Assembly: GCF_020740795.1 (NCBI RefSeq)
Contig: NC_067286.1
Span: 19,038,350 to 19,102,349, forward strand
Length of the DNA: 64,000 nt
Origin: Apus apus
Taxonomy: Eukaryota > Chordata > Aves > Apodiformes > Apodidae
Reading direction: 5' to 3'
Part shown: positions 13,001 to 24,795 of the stretch, piece by piece
Numbering within the stretch: the stretch's first letter is position 1
How the letters are laid out: each line of letters begins with the position of its first letter
The notes under the pieces: model-generated
Told to the model about the DNA's origin: nothing
Database searches by the model: none
The model's input: the letters and a program-made list of their open reading frames with translations, nothing else
Program-made: the position numbers and the translations under genes

Positions 13001-15599
13001 CTCTGTCACTGATAAGCCAAAGGAAGGCTCTAATGATATAAACCATTCTCAGCATCCTATCTGCTGAGAGTGTTACCTCTTATGCTAGGATGGTCTGTTA
13101 CCATGTGGCCAGGAGACGAAAATTGTTCCTTCACATAGAACTTGCAAGTTCAAGCAGCACTTGAACTTTCCTACATTGCAAGTTCATTTCCTGCCCCCTG
13201 CTGGGTTCTTCCCCTGCCCTGGTGGCTTGGGAGTTCATGAGGAGCTTCTGGAGTGCACGGTGGAGCTGAGAGTGACTGTGAGAGCAGCATGCTTCATCAC
13301 TGATCATTCCTGTGCTTTACGGGCAGATGTCTTTCCTAAGTGAAAGAGACAGACATCCCAAATGTAAAGAGTGGGAGAAGTGCTGCATAGAAAGGACTGA
13401 GCAGATGGGGTATTGCTAGGAGTACGGTTGTTACATGTTCCCACTGTCCAGGCTCCTGTGAAGCAAATGTGAAGAAGTGAAAGCTGCCTGATGCTCTCTA
13501 GATTCCTCATCTAGATCTCATGTCACTTTTCCTTTGCAGGATTAGGGAGTGTGGACTCACAACTGCTTGCTGCAAGGCTGTCAGTTCTGCTCTCAGTGTG
13601 AACAAGCACTTGAAAATACTGCATATGGGTGAGAACAAGTTGGGAGATGAAGGCGTTGAACTCATGTGTGAAGGGCTACTGCATCCCAACTGCAACATCC
13701 AGTCCCTATGGTAAGATGCACCCTGAGAAGTCTTCTCTCTTGCTGTATTACCCTTCAAAGAAAGACATGCAGAGAGAAGAAGAAAGAAATAGGTGGTAGC
13801 ATGGTATTTTTTTTGCTCACCTGAAACAATTCACACCACAAACTGTTACTTAACTAGTCCACTAAAAAGTCTGAGGAAGCCACAAGTGCTTCCATGTATC
13901 CTGTCACTCATGGTCTCTTGCAAGTACAAGCTGTACACCCATGTGCTGGTGCATTCCTGGCTGTCCAACGGTTCTCTCCCAGGTACAGAATGGAAAGTTC
14001 ACAATGCAGTGTACCTTCAGGATCTAAAGAAAATTGTGGGGAGGCTGAAGAGATCTTGATTTGTTTTGTGAGCAGCTCACTGTAGTCCTTCCCATGTGCT
14101 TCTCTGAACTCACTCACAGGGCCTCTCTCAGGTGGGACACTGAGATAGAGTAACTGCTCGTCCAGGTCTGGTGTGTTAATTCCCATGCTTGCCAGTCACA
14201 AAGCCTGATTGGATTCATCAGTTGCCTTCTGCTTCCCATAGTCTCTGTGAGTGCCAGCACAAGAGCTGGTCCATCCTCACCAGTAGGAGCTGGAGGCCAG
14301 CTGGGCCATCACCTCCCGTCCTGTGGTGGGACTTGCCTTTGCCATCTGCCTGTTCCCTTCCCAGTTGGGCACCAGGCTCATTTGTGGCTGTGGCCTGTAT
14401 GATGCTTGGGGCTCTGTGCTTGTCTCCTCCACACCATCTGAGAGAAGCTGGAGCTGTGCTCTAGTGCCTGAGACTCACAGTGAGTGAGTTAAGCATCAGT
14501 AAAACTTGAAGTCTCTGCCCAGAAAGATAAGTTTCTTGGCCATTTAAAGCCACTTGGTTCCCAGCTAAGAGGCCATGGTTGCCCTTTCTAGAGAGATGGT
14601 TGCAAATCTGAAGTGAGAAACTTTTAGAGGTGATTTATGATAAGTTTAAACCAAATATGAGATTATGCATTATGTTGAAGTTGCTAACATCTTCTTGAGG
14701 TTCTTTCTTCCCCTGTACCCACATACCATTAAGCTTTAGGGAGGACTTTTAGGTGTTCAGCAGCCAGAATGAGGATGGCAGTCTCTATGGGAAGACCATG
14801 GACCAAGTTCGGCTGACAGCATGCCAACTTAATGGGGATCTCTGGTCTGTGCCTGCTGCCTGAGTGTGGGCTGGTCTCTGGAGCCATATTTCACTGCACT
14901 GGCCTTTCCCTCGTCTCCATCCTCTCCATGCAGGCTGGGTAACTGCGATCTCACAGCAGCCTGCTGTGCAACCATTGCCACCGTCATGGCTACCAAGCAG
15001 TGCCTTACTGAACTGGACCTGAGCTACAACTCTCTGGAAGATGAAGGCATCAGGAAGATCTGCGAAGCCTTGAGGAGTCCCAGCTGCAATGTGCAGCAGT
15101 TAATGTGAGAGATGTTTGTGGTTCTGCTTGTGTTCCCCCTGGCAGGTGGTGAGCTTCAGTGAGCTGGGGGGCTGTGGGGAGGGGGCACTGGCGATCTGGG
15201 AATTGCACCTGAGGGCTATTAGTGACCCAGGGTTAAATGTCATTTGCATGTTGCAAAGCAGTCCTCCTCCCTCCAAATGACATGACCGCAGTACCTTGCT
15301 CTGGTTTGGTCCGTGAGGCCAAGAAAAGGAGAGGGTCGTGCTGGGGAGGGAGCAATGCTGTAAGGCATATTTCTGGCTGTTGGACCAGACTCCAACCTAT
15401 ACAAGGCCCTTCATGTTATATGATCTTCTCATACCTGCCATTTGTGCATCTTTTTCTTTCCTTAATGGGAGGATGCTCACTAAACCAGCTTGCCTTTTTG
15501 TTTGGATATAGTTTATATGACATTTTCTGGAGTTCTGAAGTGGATGATGAACTGAGAGCCCTGGAAGAGTCCAAGCCTGAAGTGAAGATCATTTCATGA
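4004..15599 (+). CDS. RNH1: Ribonuclease inhibitor, leucine-rich repeat protein, complete (9 coding exons)
   Basis: Cytosolic leucine-rich repeat protein that binds and blocks RNase A-family enzymes. Coding exons are 4004-4089, 6939-7109, 9955-10125, 10793-10963, 11795-11965, 12461-12631, 13540-13710, 14934-15104 and 15512-15599; all junctions are GT-AG and keep one frame. The spliced product is 456 residues against 461 in human. The five-residue gap is explained at the N-terminus, which reads MELDIQCEE once where human has the LDIQ motif twice. I count 32 cysteines, the same as human, as expected for this oxidation-sensitive family. Each 171-bp exon encodes 57 residues, an A plus B repeat pair with LxxCxLT and LxxNxLGDxG signatures. 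The C-terminus reads LYDIFW and ends IIS, as in RNH1. The ATG has A at -3 and G at +4. Recognition is by similarity to mammalian RNH1 recalled from knowledge; inhibition is inferred. Confidence 0.97.
4692..6030 (-). mobile_element. CR1 LINE, 5'-truncated, in RNH1 intron
   Basis: Read on the - strand, the 3' end at 4692 carries the CR1 tail and the TTGGAAGGGACCT signature. Fragments of reverse transcriptase follow upstream, including [20 protein letters not shown] at 5790-5715. The catalytic FADD is changed (SAND). A second CR1 is inserted at 5235-5373. The element is dead. Confidence 0.9.
5235..5373 (-). mobile_element. Short CR1 3' fragment nested inside another CR1
   Basis: A second CR1 3' end (GGTTTTGGTTGGAAGGGACC) interrupts the older copy exactly where its text resumes at about 5374. 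AGAGGGG occurs at both edges (5225-5231 and 5367-5373), consistent with a target-site duplication. Confidence 0.8.
6939..7109 (+). CDS. RNH1: RNH1 LRR exon 1 (57 residues)
   Basis: 171-bp module between a TTTCAG acceptor and a GTAAAG donor. It covers protein residues 29-86, starting [14 protein letters not shown] and containing the [10 protein letters not shown] turn. Both ends split a codon after its second base, so any number of such exons stays in frame. Confidence 0.96.
7110..9954 (+). other. RNH1 intron with CpG-rich segment (about 7260-8110)
   Basis: Inside this intron, 7640-8060 is unusually G/C- and CpG-rich, unlike the AT-richer DNA on both sides. A C12 run lies at 7401-7412. On the - strand, AATAAA at about 7467-7462 lies in a CCTTAATAAACTG context. 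Together this suggests a minus-oriented retroviral LTR or other recent insert, or an intragenic promoter. I could not find matching terminal repeats. The rest (8500-9950) is featureless. Confidence 0.4.
9955..10125 (+). CDS. RNH1: RNH1 LRR exon 2 (57 residues)
   Basis: 171-bp module, acceptor TTTAG, donor GTAAGT. It starts [14 protein letters not shown] and holds [10 protein letters not shown], residues 86-143. Five cysteines. Confidence 0.96.
10793..10963 (+). CDS. RNH1: RNH1 LRR exon 3 (57 residues)
   Basis: 171-bp module, acceptor CGCAG, donor GTAAGG. It starts [14 protein letters not shown], residues 143-200. It lacks the second cysteine found in most of the other modules (VV in place of xC), a change within the normal variation of the family. 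Confidence 0.95.
11795..11965 (+). CDS. RNH1: RNH1 LRR exon 4 (57 residues)
   Basis: 171-bp module, acceptor CTCAG, donor GTAAGG. It begins with C rather than the usual G, so the split codon at the junction reads His instead of Gln or Trp. It starts [14 protein letters not shown] and contains [10 protein letters not shown]. Confidence 0.95.
12461..12631 (+). CDS. RNH1: RNH1 LRR exon 5 (57 residues)
   Basis: 171-bp module, acceptor CTGCAG, donor GTAAGC. It has no ATG-led open reading frame of its own length and was found by reading frame and splice sites. It starts [14 protein letters not shown], holds [10 protein letters not shown] and is needed to reach the family length. Confidence 0.95.
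12632..14933 (+). other. RNH1 introns on either side of LRR exon 6 (12632-13539, 13711-14933)
   Basis: No repeats or extra exons recognised. The neighbouring introns 10126-10792, 10964-11794, 11966-12460 and 15105-15511 are likewise plain. Confidence 0.5.
13540..13710 (+). CDS. RNH1: RNH1 LRR exon 6 (57 residues)
   Basis: 171-bp module, acceptor TTGCAG, donor GTAAGA. It starts [14 protein letters not shown] and contains [10 protein letters not shown]. It has an adjacent cysteine pair (ACC), of the kind implicated in oxidative inactivation of mammalian RNase inhibitor. Confidence 0.95.
14934..15104 (+). CDS. RNH1: RNH1 LRR exon 7 (57 residues)
   Basis: 171-bp module, acceptor ATGCAG, donor GTGAGA. 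It starts [14 protein letters not shown] and holds [10 protein letters not shown]. It carries six cysteines, the richest module, again with a CC pair. Confidence 0.95.
15512..15599 (+). CDS. RNH1: RNH1 terminal coding exon
   Basis: Acceptor ATATAG at 15506-15511. It encodes [14 protein letters not shown] and 14 further residues ending KIIS, then TGA at 15597-15599. In human the matching C-terminal segment is LYDIYW, whose Tyr-Asp pair and second Tyr contact bound RNases. Here the second Tyr is Phe. Confidence 0.95.
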
Positions 15600-15855
15600 G
15601 CATGATCATACCTGCAGAGCAATGTCAAAGCAACATCCTCTTCTTAATCTGGACTTTTTCATACATAAAGCTAATTAACTTAACGGAGAATTCACTTGTA
15701 CAAAAAATATATGTGGCTTCTCTGAGTCAGTGTTCAGGGATCAATTTTCTGTACATCTCTGGATGTACTAACTCTGAGACTCATGAAAGCATTGTATATT
15801 TTCACTGCAACATTTACAGTCCTAGAAATAAACAATTACTGGGCATCTCCTAGAA
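15600..15855 (+). terminator. RNH1: RNH1 3' UTR with poly(A) signal
   Basis: AATAAA at 15827-15832 lies about 230 bases after the stop codon and is followed by a GT/T-rich stretch. Cleavage is expected near 15850. No other gene signature is seen here. Confidence 0.75.
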
Positions 15856-18191
15856 GTGAGTCTTTACTCTTTAGGAGCTCTTTAATCCTATAATGGCTTC
15901 TGATGCATTAGTCAGGCTTTAAAGAGACGTCCTTTCAAAAGGCAGAAGGAGAACTACCTACTGTATCACTGGGTGGTGCCAGGTCTCAGGGAAGGCTCTC
16001 CAAAAAACCAAATGTTTTTAATGGAAAAATGGAACTCTCCGCTGCCTTTCCCTATAAGAGTTTTTGGAAAATCAGTGCTGGGCAAGGCACTAGAGAAGAA
16101 AGAATTGAGCAGCTGTGTAACTTCAAAATTGATGTCCCTTGAAAACTGATTCTCCTACAAACAAAAGATGCGATACACATTTCTGCTAGTATGGGAAGTG
16201 ATTAAATGGTTGGGTATGTTTGCTCTAGCAAGAGTGATTCTACAGAAGCTTTATCAAAGTCTGTTTGCAAATATTTAATTTACTCACTTTTCTACTTACT
16301 AAAAGAAAAATAAGTTACATCTGTATATTTGCCCTTTAAGACCAACCTATCACTTCTAAACTACGATACTACTATTACCTTGGTTAACACGTCAGGAGAG
16401 GATCTTAGTCAAAGCCTTAGGTAGACAGCAAGCCTAGAAGACCTTCCCCTGGTTTCAGGGTTCACTGACTGGATTTTTTTGCCTAATCCATGTTTTAGTA
16501 AACCTTGTTCCAAGGGAAAATGCAGGTGTTGTACACCTAAAACAAAAAATAATTAATGGAGCTTTAAAAATGTAGGAGACAAACCTGGTATTGTCTAGGG
16601 GTGGTCTTGCAGGAGGAGTGCCAAAAAAAATGCTGCTCCCCAACATCTCTCTTCCTAGAGCAGTCACCAGGTGTTTCATTCACTTGCAAATCCTCCCTGA
16701 TCACCAATGTTAAAGGCTTTGGCTTGTACTGCTTACACATTCATCCCGAAGAGGCTGTAAATGGTTTTTCTTTGACTTAAAGAAAGCTGTGTGACCTAAG
16801 CATAGTTTCTACAGTGCCCAAATAGTGCCCAAGAAGTAGCTCACTTGTGTCTTCAGTCAAATGTGAAGGATAGGACTTGTTTTTCCTTCAACACACATCT
16901 CTCACAAGGCTGCCCAAAATGCTTAAAACACTCCTTTTCCCATCAAGAGCTATTTGATCATCTCTGTGGAGGGCAGAAGCAGTGCCTGTGTTCGGAAACC
17001 TACCCATGATAAGTGGCTCTTAAATAGGTTTTTCACAGTCATGGTCTCTGCTGGACTTGGGATGCACGGGCTCATTTCGAGCTGGAGAAGATAGGGCTGA
17101 ACTGGGACAAGAGCACCTGTAGGGGGAGCCTCAAAAACCAGGTATCTGGGTGCACAGTGAAAAAATTAAGCAAGTATTAAAAGTGGATTTTTGAGAATAT
17201 CTGCTGTGGCCAGCCTAGCCAGAAGCCAGAATCTGCACATTGGCAGGAGTGTTCCCCACAGCATCCCCCATGCTGTCTACCCAGTGGGCAGGATTCCCAT
17301 CTCACTGCAGCGCAGGACACTGCTGCTGGCTTCTGGCACTGTGGTGTCTGGAAAATACCTCTTCCTCTGCTACAGCAGAGAAGCACTGAGATCGGTCCAC
17401 CATCATGGCCCCACCACAGGTGTTCAGCCACTGATTACATGCTCCTACCTAGGGATAAACACCATGCCCACCTTCATTCCCTGAGTGGTTTTGCATTCCC
17501 TGCAAAACTGCTAACAGGGTTTGGAAAGATCTCTGCAGCATATGCCACTTGTCCAGCTTCAGCGAGAGAAACCTCAGGAGTCATATTTTGCCATTGCAAT
17601 TAGCTCAGAGCATCTCAGGCTAGGCCAGCCTGGCAGAGCTCTGCAGGTCCACTGAGGCTGGAGAGGAACCTGTGCACTCAGACCATATGCTGTGCTTTTG
17701 GATGCAAAGTCTTACACTTGGCTCTAAAAAACAGATGGAAATCCTAGGATCCAGGAGCAAGGCACTGTAGCAAGACACATTTGTGTTCATAAACAAGATC
17801 CAAGCAAGGATTTGTTTTCCTGAAAACTCATCTGTTTGTCTGTTAGTTGGTCCAACTCACTTCCCTGGCAAATCAGTGGCATGTGGGATTCAGGACCATG
17901 TAGGGGTGGGGGGATAGAAGCTTTAACAGACCAATATAGTGTCATGACCTATCTTAATTTGCAATTAAAGGGAGGTATGCAGTAGGAGAGGAGAATAATT
18001 AGCAATCCTTCAAGCCCTTGAAGATGTTATAGAGCAGACACTCAAAATCCTAAGATGGGCTGCCTTGCCATCAGGCTGGCACACAGCAGCCCATAATATT
18101 CACAGAGGGAAGTAAAACACCAGCACAGCGGTTGTTTGCACCCTACAAGCAACTCATGCAAATCATCCACTGCTGCTCACTGTTTCCTACC
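15856..18191. other. Intergenic, nothing recognised
   Basis: No gene, RNA or clear repeat signature. Open frames are short and without family motifs. Confidence 0.5.
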
Positions 18192-18756
18192 TGGCCTAGT
18201 TTCAGCTAATTTTCATCTTAGGAGCTAGAATAGTGCTATGTATTGAATTTAGTATGGGATTTGGTATGAGAGGAATGTTGGTAATACACTGTGGTTTTCA
18301 GATGTTGGTAAGAAATTATGGACTTCAGCTTCCCATGTTTTGCTAGTGTGTGGGTACACAAGAAGCTGGCAGGGAGCATAGCCAGAGCAATGGATCCAAA
18401 TTGGCCAACTGAATATTCCATATCATGTAATGTCATGCTCAGCATATAGATGAGAGTTGGCCAGGAAGTTGCTCTCTCCAAGACTGCAACTTCAAGATCT
18501 CCTTTGGGATCGAGTGCCAGGAATGGGCTGAGCATTGGTTGATGGGTGGTGAGCGGCTGCATTGCACATCACTCATTTGCATACTTTACTATTATTGCTG
18601 TTGTTATGTTATTTCAGTTATTATATTGTTTCAATCTAAAGCCACGAGTCTCCTGACCTGTACCCCTCAAACTCTCTCCCCCACACCCTGTGGCAGTGCG
18701 TGGATGAGTGATCAGTTGCATAGTATTTAGCAGCCGGCTAAGTTAAAACCACAACA
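18192..18756 (+). mobile_element. Solo LTR of an avian endogenous retrovirus-like family
   Basis: 565 bp beginning TGGCCTAGTTTCAGCTAATT and ending CCACAACA. It follows the order of a common bird LTR: AGTATGGGATTTGGTATGAG, then the CCAAATTGGCCAACTGAATA block, then GTCATGCTCAGCATATAGAT at the TATA position, then a pyrimidine-rich end. Flanking 5-mers are CTACC and CTACT, a possible decayed target duplication. No internal viral genes are present. Confidence 0.75.
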
Positions 18757-21218
18757 CTACTGCAACAGTAATTATCACAACGTGTCTTCAGGACAGTGTA
18801 CAGACCCAAAGTATCCTGCAAAGCCAGCATGTCCCACCCAAAATTACTTTGTTATACTTAAGTATTATTTTTGCTTTGCTTCACACTTTTATTTAGGTGC
18901 TTAGTTCACATCCTGATTATGCTTTGCAGATTACTTAGTGTCTTCCTGGGTCCAGAAGTACTCCCCAGGCCATATTGTGGTTGTTTAGGAAACATTGCCT
19001 GCATGCCTTGGCTTCTACGTATAGCCTAGCTAGTTGAGCTCCTTGTAGCAATGTTGTAGATGCATCAGCTCATCTCTAATGTGCAGTAACTGCAAATCAA
19101 GTAGTGAAGCTGCAGTTGGAGATAATTATAATATAAAGCACAGAAGAGTTTTTGCTATGGCACCTCCCACAAGGAGGAAAAAAAAGACAAAACAATCTTG
19201 TTCTTCCCTGACTCCCTGAGCAGTTGGGAGCTGCTGATTTCTTCACAGTGAGCTCCCAGGAGATCCATTCCCAATTCAGTGCCACAGCATGCAAAGAAAA
19301 TCTAAATTAGACATGCTCCTATATACAGCAGGATCAAAGATAGCTGCAATCCCAATGAGGTGTGAATGCTCAATCCCCAGCGAATGCTCAGGGGACAAAA
19401 ACCAGTTGGAATTGGATGGCCTGATAGAGAGCAAGCAGAGCTCCTAAGGCTGAAAAGACAGAACAGAACTGATCCAAGGCTTCTCAGGGAAAATCATCGA
19501 AGCCCAGGTTGTGTGAGAAGTGAAAACCAGATAAGGAAGGAGGAAAGCACTGTAGGATAGTGTTCTACCCCCTTTCTCACCTCCCTCCACAGTTCTTGGC
19601 CCTATAGTCTCCACATAACTCAGCACCACCTTCTGAAAGAGAGAACCACTCCTGTTTTCAGATGGATCATTGACTCTAAATGTTTAAAACATCTTTAGGC
19701 TCCTAAATTTTATGCCGGGCAGCCCTGGAAGAGTATGGGATGGCATTGGCACAGCTGAGACTATGGATCTAGCTCCAGTTGTGACTGCAAAGACTTCCCA
19801 TTCACTGGTGACATCCAGTTGCAACAGCCCCAGCCCCAAAATCCACAGGATATACTTGTCAAATGAGAGAGAACCTATTGCCTGGGATAGAGAGAGTTAA
19901 AACAAATGCACAGCAAAACCAGATGAAAAGCACCTATTCTTAGCTCACTCATTTATCCTGTACTTTTTATGGGTTTGCAGAGCTGGAAGGACTTTACATA
20001 CCATGCTCTTTTCACAAAGAGCAGCAAGAGGTAATAAATGCTCTCCTACAAGCATCTAGAAGCTCAGCCTTTCTCCATGTCCTGCCCAGTGCCTGCTTGG
20101 CCTCCACTGGGAACTGGAAGGAAGATTGGTGTGGAGCTGTCACTGTGACCCTGACAGCTGAATTTTCCAAGCAGGCAACCAAAACACCAGCCCACCACAG
20201 TTTTGCTAAATTTAATTAAGCAGCAGCTTCTCTACCACATCATTCCCCACTTTAACCCTGTCCTGAGCCAGCTTCATTAATACTGGCTCCTGCCTTACTG
20301 AGCAGGATGGTAACTTGTTTTTCTAGTACAGCAAAGCAATCTCTTACCATATTGGTGGCAGTGTGGTGTGCATATGCCCTCAGAAGTCTCCTGAGGACCT
20401 GCTAGCACATTGTTTATGAAGGTATGTTTTTTGTTTAAGCTGCCAAATGTTGAGTTGGGCAACCTGCAATAAGCTGGGAAGGGGATCCTATAGGTTTTGC
20501 AGGGAAACAATGATATCCCCAGCCTGTGAGACCCTGTCAGGGCTGTTGGTGCTCTAGTAGGGCAGCTGAGCTCCTTCTGGGGTTGCCTCTCATGGAGATG
20601 CAGCATTTTTGGAGGAAGACTTGGGAAAAAAAAGAGAAGGATGATAGGTTTTCTCCTACTGGCAGTGTTACAAATGTATTTGTGCAGTTGTGCCTAGTCT
20701 GCTCTGTGCTGTCATTCACACAATGGGAAATAAGCAAGAGCCTGGTTTAGGTGATCTAGCCACAGGGACAGGGAGATGCATGTGCAGTGTCAAGTCTGTC
20801 CTGCCTCTGTTTTGTGACAGCTCACATCAGTGCAGTTTTGGCCTGGTTAGCGATTCTGGGGCAGCAGCTCTCTCTCTCCTCCTCCCAATGTCTCCTTTTC
20901 CTGCCTCAGACCTTCTGGTTTTCTTGTCTTCTTTCTACCAGGCTGATACCATTGCTCCCTGGGCAAGCTGGCAGAGCTTCAGCGACCTTCCTGCACACCC
21001 TTCTGTGTGACCTGCCATGCTGTGCCCTTGCTGCAGCCCCCTGCTCTGTTTGCCTGCTCTGTTTGCAGCACTTTGAGTTGCTAGTGCTCCCTAGGCTGCT
21101 TTTTAGAGGTGTGAGGGTGATTATGGTTGCTGTACAAACTGCAGCTCCCCAGGTCTGCAAATGAGTGGCTTAGTGCAGACACAGCTGAAAGGAAAGCATC
21201 AAAATCTTGTTATCTGAT
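18757..21218. other. Intergenic, nothing recognised
   Basis: No coding or repeat signature that I can support. Confidence 0.5.
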
Positions 21219-21340
21219 GAATCATAGAATCATAGAATGGTTTGGGTTGGAAGGGACCTAGAAGATCATCTAGTTCCAACTCCCCTGAATGGGCAGGGAC
21301 TCCTCCCACTAGACAAGCTTCCTCAGAGCCCCCATCTTCC
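21219..21340 (-). mobile_element. CR1 3' fragment
   Basis: ATCATAGAATCATAGAATGG followed by TTGGAAGGGACCTAGAAGAT marks the reverse complement of a CR1 3' end. Only about 120 bp remain. Confidence 0.85.
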
Positions 21341-21788
21341 TCCCTAGACCAAGCGCAGGAGCTGAGCACTGTCCTCAGCTTTTTTGCTTCTAGCTGCCAC
21401 CATTTTTGTCATAGTAACTCCGTGGCAAACTGCATGTCCAAGATCTCCATTGCCTCGTCTGAGACAGGTAAGGGAGCAAGTTCCTTTTGTTAAAATGAAG
21501 TTTGTCTGTGTGCAAGAAAACAAGAGGTGGGAAACAGGAGCAGGCCACCTCTCCTGGTTATTATCTGCAAGGGGAAGAAACACACACATTACAGGATTCC
21601 ACAAGCCCGTCCTGCCCACACAGTTGTTGTAGCCTGACCAAGTTACACACATTAGCATAGCTTCTGTCCTCTCCAGTCCAACACTTATGCCTCAGGTGAT
21701 GCCAGGCTTACCAACTCTTCCTCACTTTCCACAGTACTTGCCAGCCTCCTGTCACCCAGCCTTAGCAACCCCACTGTCCTTGCATGGG

Positions 21789-21830
21789 TAAATAAAATAA
21801 AATAAAATAAAATAAAATAAAATAAAATAA
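21789..21830 (+). repeat. Microsatellite (AAATA)n, about 8 copies
   Basis: Uninterrupted pentanucleotide run, likely length-variable. Confidence 0.95.
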
Positions 21831-22134
21831 TTCTTTCCCACCTGCTTCTTCATCCTCTTTCCTTCTCAGCTGTGCAAGGTCACAAGCCACGACCATGGGT
21901 TGCCCCAGTTCTCTCATCCATATGCATCAGGCCTGAGTGCCATCTAAGTACATCTTGCTAGACTGCTCCAAGATGCATTTTTATTGTAAGCAGGTTGCAA
22001 GGATGTCCCAGACAGACTAAACCACATGGTATTCACACAAAGTGGTCAGTGCCAGCACCTGCATGATGTCAAGCTTAATACTTTTCCAGTAAAATGAATT
22101 CCTTGAGTTTCTGCTGACCTTTCCACTGCTGACC

Positions 22135-22900
22135 AGGTGTCACAATCTGATAGTTAGATATGTGGAAATTCTTTGTCATCCCACCAGGGCAAAACAAAGA
22201 TAATAAAATATTGGGTGCACAAATAGGCTTTTATTTACCTACAGAACAGCTGATAAGAGTTATGTTTGTGATAAGCTTACACTAGATACAATAACTAATC
22301 CTAAACTACAAAAAAAGAAAGATCAGGAAAGGAAATAAAGAGCTAAAGGAAAGTCACCACTCAGAGCTCCAGCAGCATCCTGTTGGTCTGGGTAGAAGGG
22401 GGGTGGTGGTCCAGCCCTAGGAGGCATCTTGAGACTGACACATTTTTCTTTTATACAGTTAATTCCTGGGATATGCCACGGCAGTCACCCAATCACTGTT
22501 CCATGTGTGTAGCAAAATTATGCATCAACTCTTGCATTCCTTTAGTCCAATTATCCATATCTTTTTCTGCCAAGTTGGTGAGTTACATGAAACACTCTGA
22601 GTCACTCAATTCAAGGCCTAGTTATTGCTGGATGTCCTTGGTCAGTGCTGTGGCACCAATTGTGAGCTCCTTCGTCTCCCACCTCAGCGCATCCCACACC
22701 AAACTCCCCAGTTTGCAGTTGCCTGCAGCGTTTGCCACTTTGTTAACACATCAACTTGGCACTTTCCAGCCCTTCTTACCCACATGCTGAAGCAGGACTA
22801 GATGCTTGTGCTACCTAAGCACACCTTCTTCTCTTCCTACAATTGTAGGAATAGGAGGAAAATGCAATAATTCTTGCCCCAAGAGCACACTCATGGGCTG
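22135..22900 (-). mobile_element. Possible decayed LTR-like segment
   Basis: A stretch reading as an AATAAA-containing 3' end on the - strand (near 22230) followed by LTR-like unique sequence. No terminal TG/CA pair or target duplication could be fixed, so this is a weak call. Confidence 0.25.
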
Positions 22901-24795
22901 CAGGGTGATTGATGTGTGGTCTTGGTGGCACTAGCAGTTGTTGCACTGGATATCTGCTTGCCACATGCCCATATGCCTTTCACAGGACATTGTGGGAGAA
23001 CTGCTTGTGTTTTTAAAGTGCCTTCTCATCTCTCAGAGAATAGATCTTGGGCTCTTCAAAGCAAAAACTATATCCCCAGGAAGCACTGGAGGTAAGAGTA
23101 TGGGTTTTATATCTGCTATTGTTGCTGCTCCAGGCTTTATTCTGCTGCTTTATCTTACTTACCCAGAGGGATGGGGAAGTACTGAAGAGAAAGGTCTCTT
23201 TTATGCCCATTGTATCCCAACATGGGCTGCTGAGTTAGACCACAAGTTTGTCTAGTCTAATGACTGTTTCTGACAGAAAACAAAGTAGGGTGGAAAGAAG
23301 ACAGATATAAGTGATACTCCCCTTTATACTCACCCTGTCTCTTGTAATTCATGGCTTAGAGATTTATTGACCTGGGGTTGCTTCTGTGTATTTGGAAATC
23401 CCCAACAGATTTCTTCTCCCTGCACTGCTTTGGTCTTCCCTTGAGCCCATGCTAACATTTAGCATCCACAGCACTCTGTGGCAGGGACTTCCACACCAAA
23501 CTACACTTCTGTGAAGGCCCACCTTCCCTTGGTAGTGTGGGCTTTGCTGCCTCCATCTGTTGCCCACAAGAAAGCTGCCACACTGTCTTGAGCTGGTGCA
23601 CAGCTCATTTCAGCAAGCTGATCATCTGATAATAGATCCCATAAGTTTTGACATGGGAGCTGCATTTATTGGCTCACCACACTAATGAAACCCTCAGCTT
23701 CTTTCCTCGGGCAATGCCTTCCACTCCTCTTCCTGCTATCACAGGAGTTGAATCCCATTTCTTGCTGTGCAAAGACCTGAAGACCAAACTTCATCACAGT
23801 CCTGCTGCCCTCAGTATAGAGCCAATTTATTTTTCCTTTTGAGGGTGCCCTGGGGTGGGGATAGTGCAGAGATGCTACAGTGCTCCTTGGGGATGTAACC
23901 AGAGCATCAGAATCATTTTTCAGTCTTCACTGATGAGATGGCCTTCTGAGGCCATGGACACTTCACAGCAGCCTTAGAGATGGTTTGCATTGCAGTTAGG
24001 GTGTAGACAGCTCCCTACCCTGAGAAGGCTGAAGTAGAGCCACCTTTTTTCTCCTGTAACCAAACATTCGATGCACAACAAAACAATGCTTCAAATTTTG
24101 GGCCCTTGTTTATGTGGGCTTCTCCCCTGCACCATCTATCTAGTTGGAGGAATGGAGGGAGGGGAAGATCCAGCCGTTTTCCTTCCATAGTGTTCAGCAC
24201 ATAAACAGAGAGAAGGTAGGCAGCCCTTTCACATGCCTCATGTCCTGCTCTCCCTTGTAATTGTATATCCAAGGTTTCCCCTTGGGACTGTGAGAAATAC
24301 AGGAAATTGAATTCTTGCTGGTCTCTCCTAGGCTGAACTCTTCCCACAGCCTTAAGCACTCAAAAGATCTTCTTGCCTGCACCTTGAAATCCAGGTTTTC
24401 CATTTTTGCTAATTAAATACAGGCAAAGGCATCCTCTGTTGTTTATTTCTGAGCTTTGCTGCAGGTCTTGGATTTAGCATACGCACTTTCAGGGCTAATA
24501 GGAGTAAATCCTTTCCACCATCACCCTGCTTCCACTAACTGCAAAGCTTGTTCCACAATTGCAGAGACTAATGTTAAATGATGCTCTACTGTTATAAAAT
24601 AGTGAGGTCCCACTAGCCATGTACCTACCAAGGTGATTGCCTTGGCCAAATGGTCTGATTTGCAGCAGTACTGAAGCCAGCAGAAATTTTGTTACCAGCT
24701 TTGAGAAATGTGGGATCAGGCCCAAATAGTTCAGTTCTAATCAAGCCCTTTTCCAAAATTACTACCTTATGCAGTATTAAGTCTATAATTAAAAT
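22901..24795. other. Intergenic, nothing recognised
   Basis: No supported feature. Confidence 0.5.
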
